From Pleurotus djamor (Eukaryota > Basidiomycota > Agaricomycetes > Agaricales > Pleurotaceae), in assembly GCA_029747585.1 (NCBI GenBank), contig JAPEVF010001421.1:1-10011 (forward strand): a stretch of DNA of 10,011 bases, written 5' to 3'. The notes beneath the pieces were generated by a model that was not told where the DNA came from, did not search any database, and worked only from the letters and a program-made list of their open reading frames with translations. The stretch's first letter is position 1. Every line of letters starts with the position of its first letter. A program made the translations under genes and the position numbers. Of the stretch, positions 1 to 6,656 are shown one piece after another.

Positions 1-1793
1 GCCGTCCAGAGGATGCTGACTGCAGCAGAGAGGGCAAATTGCGCTTCCATTGAGGCGCCGACGAATCCTCCTCATCCTCGTCCTCCTCATCTGATGGGAT
101 CTGTTCGTCATCTTCTTCATCGGAGAAATGAACTCGCTTTCCATCGTCTTCGTCCCCAAAGTCGAGTTCCGAGTCACTCTCCGCATATGCAACTTCTTTG
201 CTTTCCCTTGTACTTTGCGGAAGACCTCGTGTGATCGTGCGACGGTGACTTCGGCCAGTGTTATCGAGCTGTATTTGGGGATCCAAGTCATTTGTGTCTT
301 CATCTGATTCCTCCTCTCCTTCCTCCTCTTCGTCTTCGTCATCCTCCTCTTCACTGTCTTCGCTCCCAGCTTCGTCGTCATCATCCTCGCCGCCGTCATT
401 GTCGACATTGTCGCGATCATCGACGACCAAAGCTTTTGAGGAAGAGCCAAAGAGTTTGATGGAGCTACGAGCCACCGCGTCTTCAAGCGTCGCGTTGACA
501 TCTTGAAGGTTCATGACCATCTGTTCACCTTCGCCCTGAGCAACTAGTGGCCATGTGTTCAATACAAAATAAGGTGTACAATGGCAAGGAAACCGTACCG
601 TCGGCGTTTCCCCTAGTGAAACTTCCGGGGACATTCACCCAAACCGCATCTTTGTCGTAGATGACCCCACCAACGTCACTCATGGGTGCATGCACAAGGA
701 GTTTCTTCTTCTCGCTCAGTTTCCTTCGCTTCACAGCATCTGCATCAGGTGTGGGACATGGATCGCCTAGTTTAGTGATAGAGTTGACATCGAGGTCGCC
801 AACGCCAGGGATATGGACTTTAGTTCCTGAGCGTAGATGGGTGCCATGGACGTAGCCGTAGACAGTGACAATGCGATCACACTTTCCTTTCGAGGTGCGA
901 ACAAGCTCTCTGGGGGTTAGATCTTCCATACGGTCGGCAAGTAAGTAGGGGTGTGAGTTGCGGAATACGAGGGGGCGGAATTTCATGACCCCGACGAAGC
1001 GGGAAAGGTTGAGGATTTCGGTGTCGGGATATCGACCGTTAATTACGCCAGAGAGGTAGAACAGCTTGGCTCCCTGGTATATTTCGGTCCAGAAACGCTT
1101 TTTAAGGGCNTTTTTTGGTGGCGCGGAGTGTTGGAGCCTTCTTGATGAGGTCGAGGTGGGTAAGGACACCGATAACTTTCGGAAACCCGTGAGATTGGAG
1201 GACGTTTAGAAACTCGAATGTTTCCTATCCACGAATGTCAAAGGTGCTTTACGGATCGGGTACTTTGGTATACGCACCATCTCGAATCCAAACGAGCCGT
1301 CAATCATTAGGAGAACCAAGTCTGCAATTTTGCCAATGTCGATCATGGAGTTGAGATCGATGTTGCATTCGATAAATGTAAGACGTCGTTTCTTTCCCGC
1401 GACGACAGTAATTGGACCCTTGGCTTCTGACAAGGTTTGCTTGGTGTACCTCCTTACAAGGGACTTGAGCAAGGTGGTCTTGCCCACACCAGGAGGACCT
1501 ACGATAGCAACGATGACGGGGGGAGGTTCCTCATCTGGGGTACGATTTACGAGAGGAACGTGTAGTCGAGTCTGGTCCTTCTCGACGTTACGGCGACCTT
1601 GACGTTCAGCTCGTCGTCCAGACTTTGGTGCGAAGGCCTAATCACAGAAGTATGAGACTTGGTTCCGCGAACGAACAACGAAATGGGGCACCTTTTCATT
1701 GAAGCCATTTGTCTGCTTTTGTTTCCCCTTTTTCTTCTCTGCCTTTGCTCCGGACTGGGCTGCGCGATGCGCTTTATGTGGTCGTTCGTCCAT
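1..1793 (-). CDS. BMS1: Ribosome biogenesis GTPase Bms1, N-terminal half (partial, C-terminus off left edge)
   Basis: Nucleolar GTPase that in yeast works with Rcl1 and the U3 snoRNP in 40S subunit assembly (family knowledge). I read four exons on the minus strand: 1793-1692, 1637-1278, 1224-599 and 528 to the edge. The introns are 54, 53 and 70 nt. About 538 residues are visible, roughly half of the usual 1,100-1,200. Seen in order: a Lys-rich N-terminus; P-loop GPPGVGKT (about 81-88); the family-typical DLNSMIDIGKIADLVLLMID segment; THLD in place of NKxD (about 176-179); WTEIYQGAKLFYLSGVINGR (about 199-218); an AARP2CN-like part around SGTKVHIPGVGDLDV (286-300); then acidic low-complexity sequence. 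The start is the ATG at 1793, just ahead of the basic leader. Retaining intron 1 would end at an in-frame TAG, so splicing there is required. An N at 1110 next to six T adds one base and breaks the frame as written. Dropping it restores the family sequence (RATKKALKKRF), so I treat it as an assembly artefact. Confidence 0.95.
302..402. repeat. Low-complexity GAN-triplet tract encoding the Bms1 acidic stretch
   Basis: On the plus strand this reads as tcc/ctc/ttc/gtc triplets. On the minus strand it gives runs of Asp and Glu codons broken by Ser and Gly, inside exon 4 of BMS1. A second, shorter acidic tract lies at about 62-125. Bms1 proteins are known for acidic linkers between the GTPase/AARP2CN part and the C-terminal domain. 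The plus-strand Ser-rich reading frame here is only the complement of this tract. Confidence 0.75.
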
Positions 1794-1831
1794 GGACTAA
1801 AACTTGACAAAATTTCCACAAGTTCCCCGAT

Positions 1832-1837
1832 CACGTG
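1832..1837. promoter_or_regulatory. CACGTG palindrome (E-box-like) upstream of BMS1
   Basis: A perfect CACGTG hexamer, in the context TCACGTG, lies 39 bp upstream of the BMS1 start codon. Such E-boxes bind bHLH factors of the Cbf1/USF type in fungi and animals. A hexamer occurs by chance every few kilobases, so only its position close to the start argues for function. Confidence 0.25.
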
Positions 1838-1977
1838 TTCTCAGGAGGATAGGGACCCGCCTTTTGTGACAGGAGCTTTAATCTGCAAAGTTCTGGTACT
1901 GTAAGATTCTGCCGAGAGTCAGTACTGCGCAAGATCTTAACTCATGCGCAGCTGCAGAATGATGCCTGAGGAAGGTG

Positions 1978-2048
1978 AAAAACAAGTCACAGTGCGAGGC
2001 TCGAACGCACCGGATTTGCTCCTCCCCACTATCCTCTACCACTTTTCG
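1978..2048 (-). other. Degenerate tRNA-like sequence with A-box/B-box-like motifs and a T run (possible tRNA relic or SINE head)
   Basis: On the minus strand, AGTGGTAGAGG (plus 2033-2043) matches the D-loop part of a Pol III A box. GCGTTCGAGCC (plus 1998-2008) matches a B box or T-loop. Their spacing is within about one base of a standard tRNA, and TTTTT follows at 1982-1978, as a Pol III terminator would. However, the acceptor, D and anticodon stems do not pair, and the T stem has a mismatch. It is therefore not a working tRNA gene. A tRNA-derived SINE fragment or a decayed tRNA are both possible, as is chance similarity. Confidence 0.3.
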
Positions 2049-2552
2049 CGAGAGATATCCCAGATTCCCTCTCGAATACTATAGCAAGCTCACTGAGAGT
2101 TAATATGAATGGAAGCGACCGTGTCATATATTCAACAAAGGGGACGTGGGAAGTCTGAAATGAGCCAGAAGATCATCCAGGGAATGTTTTGCAATGCACC
2201 CCTGCGGCGAGGCTGACAACGCAATACTCTCCCTTGCTACACGCGAACTTCATTGACCGAAAAATTACAACTCAGTGATCATAAACCCAGCATGAAATGA
2301 CGAGCCTTATCGGCACGACGACTCCCTCTCTACGAATTAGTCATATAGCCGACCCGACCAAGCTATAACTGTCCGAAAGGAAGACTCACCACCAAAATGT
2401 AGGTGTAGAGACGCTACGAGGGGATCCTCTAGCCTATCGGGCGTAGGAGCTTCAGTCGCATGAGATGTTTCCCGCATGCCACCCCTGGCGACATTCAAGG
2501 GGCTATTGGTAGAGCCCGGCCCGAAGCGTTCACATCTTGCTTTCAAACCACC

Positions 2553-3650
2553 ATGGCGAGCGGGTCTGCAAGCTCGAACATTACGTTTGATCCCCTCGCA
2601 GGCCACTTGTTTCGCCTTACGCCGCAACAGCTAGAGGCCTTCATCTCATTCAAAGATAACTTGGCCAAGGCAAACCTCTATGCCCATGGCTCGGACACGT
2701 CCAGGGCCTCCCACAATGACGAAACCATCCTGTGAGTCACCAGGCCCTCAGGGCTCTGGAGAAAGTAGGCTGAAGTTCTCTATGTAGACGATTTCTACGC
2801 GCACGACGGTTTGATCCCGCTGCCGCTCAGAAACAATTCTTCGAGACCGAGAAATGGCGCAAAGCACATGATGTGGATAATCTTTATGCAACCTTTGACC
2901 CAGAAGAATTTGAATCAGCCAAACGATTCTACCCTAGGTGGACTGGCCGAAGAGAGAAGGTTTGCGTCACGTATCTAACCCTTGCGTAGATTTGTTTGTT
3001 AACCCATGGCCAGCATGGGTTGCCACTATATGTCTACAAGCTTTCGGCTGTGGTCCCGCTACAGAAAGAACTAGATGCCGTCCCCGCGGCGCGGAGATAT
3101 CAGCGAATGTGAGGAGGCTCTTGACTTTCCTCAGGTTCTTAGGTTGCGATGATACCACAGCGTTGCGTTATACGAATTTATGTCCAACTTCGCCATGGAG
3201 TTGTGCACTCATCTCCCTCACGCCACCGCCCCAACGCCGATATCCTCTGTGATGACTATCATAGATCTCAATGATGTGTCTCTTATGTCTATGTGGACGC
3301 TACGAAATCACCTACAGGAGGCTTCCCGTCTTGCGACAGCAAATTATCCCGAAACTTTGCACTCCATCGCAGTTGTCAATTCACCTTCTTTCTTCCCTAC
3401 TATCTGGGGCTGGATAAAGGGCTGGTTCGATGAAGGCACAAGAAACAAAATACGCGTTCTTGGAAAGAATCCCGGCGAATCGCTATTGGAATTGGTCAAT
3501 GCAAAAGACCTTCCCAAAGAGTACGGCGGTGAGCTATCTTGGACCTTTACAGATGAACCCTCTCTCGATGAAGATGCAACGGCTGCGATTGGGGAGATGC
3601 CGAAAGGTCCCGTGAAGTTCATAGATGGCAAGGTCGTATCATGGCCTTAG
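2553..3650 (+). CDS. Sec14-like CRAL-TRIO domain phosphatidylinositol/lipid-transfer protein
   Basis: Likely a soluble protein that binds and exchanges phospholipids between membranes and supports phosphoinositide signalling, as Sec14 relatives do. Four exons (2553-2731, 2788-2959, 3014-3108, 3161-3650) join in frame to 311 residues, a normal family length. The introns are 56, 54 and 52 nt. Seen in order: LTPQQLEAFISFKDNL (about 22-37); the CRAL-TRIO N-terminal helix motif RFLRARRFD (61-69); WTGRREKHGLPLYVYKL leading into the lipid-binding domain (from about 111); DLNDVSLMSMWTLRNHLQEA (184-203); INYPE-like ANYPE (209-213); NSPSFF and RNKIRVLG (243-250); DLPKEYGGEL near the C-terminus. E202 and K245 match yeast Sec14 E207 and K239. 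R67 replaces yeast K66, keeping the charge. The start at 2553 has a strong context (ACCATGG); the in-frame ATG at 2460 is the alternative. The gene is divergent from BMS1. I cannot assign the exact yeast orthologue. Confidence 0.93.
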
Positions 3651-4377
3651 ATGCCCTCGTAACATAGCCAAGATGGCACGATGACTACATACTTCTTGAA
3701 AGTGCCGAATAGATGGGTTCATAATAGGCTGGGAATCACTTGGACTTGGATACACTGATGATCTTCAAGCACGTATCAGAATTCAATGGCCCACGAAGAA
3801 ATGGACGCATCAACGTTCAGCAGATCCGGATGAATACCCAGGGTACGTATCCCCTCGATCTATCTTTTCCTCACTGAATCGATGGGGAAGGTTTACGACC
3901 ACATCGATGCAACCCTGACCATGCACATCGTCTACGTACCGTCCAGGTACCGTCACACCGACGACCTGGGGAGGACCCCGGAAAACGCGACTGATTCGGC
4001 AATCTGTCTGAATTACTTGGCTTGGTCATGTCTATGGATGGTTAGATGCTTGACGGGACTCGACCGTCTTGAGCCTCGTTATTCAGCCACTTTGTGTCGT
4101 GTGGTGCGGCAATCCGCAACGTGCTAACTACTTTATAGCAGCCTTAGCAACTGCGAGTGTTCAAATGCGGCACCTGTTCCTGTTCCTCTAGCCTCATTCT
4201 ACGAACCTGAACCATCGATGCAGTCGCAACTTCTCGTTTCCGGCATAAAAGTGTCAACTCCCGAAACCACTGCTCATGAGATCGTTTCCCATTTTCCTCC
4301 TGCTGATACTCCTCGAACCGCTCTGATTTCGACCAAATATGCATTGGTTGAATGCTCTTTCGACATCTCTGACCTCC
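3651..4377 (+). other. Intergenic region upstream of the P450 with an unexplained open segment
   Basis: 727 bp between the Sec14-like stop and the P450 start; no gene is recognised. One plus-strand frame stays open from 3700 to about 3932 without an obvious start. It contains a good donor (GTACGT at 3843) and a matching acceptor after a CTGAAT branch-like site (AG at 3889-3890), a 48-nt intron-like span. Later, CTAACTACTTTATAG (about 4124-4138) looks like a branch point plus 3' splice site, and a frame open from 4140 runs past the P450 start. The octamer GTACCGTC is repeated at 3936 and 3947. The region may hold the Sec14-like 3' end, the P450 5' leader, a decayed gene, or only chance open frames. 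Confidence 0.5.
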
Positions 4378-6464
4378 ATGCAATGGTCCTTTGGTACGAC
4401 AGTCACAATTCTGATCTTCGTCGGCTATTTGTACAGCACAACAAATCACCCTGCGAAGTTGCCGCCTGGACCTCGAGGCCTCCCTCTTATTGGGAATGTC
4501 TTCCAACTGACAAAGAAGTTATGGCTCGACATGACCCACTGGTGTAATCAATATGGTAAGACTTGTCCGCAGCCAGACGTAGTTAGGTTATACTCACCTT
4601 GTATAAATTTTCGGACGTCAGGACCTCTGGTCTACATCCACGCCGCTGGACAGCCGATCATTATAATCGGATCCCACAAGGTCGCGCAAGATCTACTTGC
4701 CAAACGAGCAGGAATCTATTCCGATCGTCCACGAAGTGTGGTTGTCGGTGAACTTTTGACTGCGGGTCTTGCACTTCCTATTGCCAGACACAATGATGGT
4801 TGGAGACGGATGCGCCGTGCCGCCCATGAGTGAGTACACTTGGTTGGCGTCGCTGCCCTATGTCTGGTTTCAATCGGCACTTTGTTCGTCTCAGAGCGCT
4901 TCATAAACCAGCCGCCAAACAATATATCCCAATCCATGAAGCGGAAGCAACCATCCTCGTGCAAACATTATTGACTAGTCCAGAGCGTTTTACCGATCAC
5001 CTACAACGCACAAACATCTCCTCCATGATCTCACTCATCTATGGCTTACCTCCGATCCTTGATTCCGGCGACCCCCTGATCATTTGGGTCGATCGACTAA
5101 GTGAACGACTCTCAGAATCTTCGCGTCCGGGTGCTTACCTTGTTGAGTTCTTTTCTTGGATGGAACACCTGCCCAGGTGGATGTACGTAAAGATGGCGCC
5201 TCCCTACACTTATATCCTGACCACGCTGATCACTTTATATATATAGGTGCACATGGCGAAAAGAAGCAGAAGCATGGCATTATGAGACTTCAATTAAACT
5301 CTTTGAGTTGTTCGAAGGGGTTTCCAAGAGGATGGTCGGCACTGTTCTCTCTTATCACTTTGGTCTTCCGCCCATTTCATTACCGCCATAGGACGAAGGA
5401 ACCCAGGCGCCATGCATCGCTGCCTCTTTGGTTGAAGAGGTAGCTAAGCACAATCTCGGTAAAGAACAAGCTGCTTGGACTGCGATCTCGTTATAGTTCG
5501 TCCTCTCATATACTGTTTACTTCCACTTGGACGCTCGCTCATCTCCCATCTCCAAGTCTANGGGGAACTGAAACGGTCAGTTTCTCTATCAATTCCCCAC
5601 GTATCTAAACCAACTTGCATTAGACCTCCGGCCAGATGCTTTGGTTTTTGATAGCTATGGTATTATATCCCAGCGTTCAGAAGCGTGCTCATGAAGAACT
5701 TGATCATGTAGTTGGCCGATCACGCATGCCTACGCTCCAAGACTACGAACACCTACCCTACATACGTGCAATAGTGAAAGAAGTCATGCGGTGGAGGCCC
5801 GCGTTTCCCATGGCTCTCCCTCACCGACTTGAAGAGGATGACCATTATGATGGATTTTTCCTGCCAAAAGGCTCGTTTTGTTTCGTCAACACCTGGTAGG
5901 CGTTTTCCTCGTCGAAATATTCCCTTTCGAAGACTCAGCGTTTCAAATTTACAACAGGGGTCTCAACCATGATCCAGATATCTATGGATCTGATGCCGAT
6001 ACTTTCAATCCAGACCGCTTTTTAGATTCTACTTGGAGTGATAATGATTCATTCCCTGCCGGGGCGAAAGATGAAGGCCATGTCGCGTTCGGATTTGGTA
6101 GGAGGTCCGTGATGGCAGTGTGCAACTTGGTCCTTGCTAAGTCTAGAAAATCCTAACAGGGTGTGTGTTGGCCGGCATGTCGCCAATAACGCCATGTTCA
6201 TCCAAGTCGCTTCTATCCTTTGGGCATTGCGTGTATTACCTGGGAGTGACGACCTTGCAAATAGTACGCTTCCTGATCCCAACGCGACGACAGACAGAGG
6301 CATTGGATTGTGAGGATGGCTTGCGAAGCTTATAATACCATGACGAGACTAACATCATCGTTTCCTTTAGGCACGCGGCGCCTTTCGGTTGCAACCTCGT
6401 TTCTCGATTTGAGGATGTCGCTTCCATTGTCACGGGGAGCAAGGATGCGCGAGTGTCGACGTGA
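4378..6464 (+). CDS. Cytochrome P450 monooxygenase, basidiomycete type (complete, ten exons)
   Basis: Haem-thiolate monooxygenase, probably ER-anchored and dependent on a P450 reductase; substrate unknown. Exons: 4378-4555, 4622-4829, 4895-5182, 5247-5334, 5392-5495, 5557-5575, 5624-5895, 5958-6104, 6160-6309, 6371-6464. Introns are 48-66 nt; the joined product is 515 residues, a normal P450 length. Seen: an N-terminal membrane anchor (about 5-20); proline hinge LPPGPRGLPLIGN (28-40); WxxxR in the C helix (W120-R124); I-helix GTETTS (292-297); ExxR (E348-R351); FNPDRF; haem loop FGFGRRVCVG with ligand C437. The sequence resembles the large mushroom P450 groups often auto-named O-methylsterigmatocystin oxidoreductase, such as CYP5144-like; I cannot fix the family. 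An N at 5561 falls in codon 291 but keeps the frame; G there would give the usual GGTETT. Intron 4 has a weak donor, GTCGGC. An in-frame ATG at 4339 would add 13 residues. The 3' end converges on SCC2. No other biosynthetic gene is adjacent. Confidence 0.95.
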
Positions 6465-6656
6465 AACATAGATGTGTATCGAATCACAGGATAGAGTATA
6501 CATGGTCAACGAGGCACAATTGAATACGGCAAGCGTTCGTCCAAAGGGTATATAGGGGACAATAGTAATAACATTACGCAGGCGAATACGGATAAATATT
6601 ATGGTTTAGGATAGGGAATCGGCAAGCAATGTTAGGTGGTAAGCAAGTCAGTGAGT
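6465..6656. other. Convergent spacer between P450 and SCC2 stop codons
   Basis: 192 bp of fairly AT-rich sequence, with runs such as AATAGTAATAA and GATAAATATTATGG. It must hold the 3' ends of both transcripts. AT-rich elements occur on both strands, but no exact AATAAA is obvious, so I do not mark a polyadenylation site. Overlapping 3' UTRs are likely given the spacing. Confidence 0.5.

Larger units (their letters stand above)
1794..2552. other. Divergent intergenic region between BMS1 and the Sec14-like gene
   Basis: 759 bp with no supported protein gene. It must hold the promoters of both flanking genes. Visible items are an AAAATTT run 16 bp upstream of the BMS1 start (1809-1815), a CACGTG palindrome (1832-1837), a tRNA-like sequence on the minus strand (about 1978-2048) and TATA-like motifs CATATAG and CTATAA at about 2342-2368, on the Sec14-like side. 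An in-frame upstream ATG at 2460 could extend the Sec14-like protein by 31 residues, so the right boundary is uncertain. Confidence 0.7.

Noticed and set aside
258..506. Plus-strand frame rich in serine
   Set aside because: It is the complement of the acidic coding tract of BMS1; the minus strand has clear family homology.
1978..2048. Functional tRNA gene
   Set aside because: Acceptor, D and anticodon stems do not pair and the T stem has a mismatch; only promoter-like boxes remain.
2337..2627. 96-codon minus-strand frame across the Sec14-like start
   Set aside because: It overlaps the well-supported first exon in antisense and shows no domain or motif.
3936..3954. Direct repeat of GTACCGTC
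   Set aside because: Only two 8-nt copies, 11 bp apart, with no flanking element structure; too little to call a site or target duplication.
4144..4506. 120-codon minus-strand frame
   Set aside because: It overlaps P450 exon 1 in antisense, has biased charged composition and no recognisable motif.
5557..5575. Frameshift or pseudogene caused by the N at 5561 in the P450
   Set aside because: Counting the N as one real base keeps every downstream codon in phase, and G there gives the usual I-helix motif.
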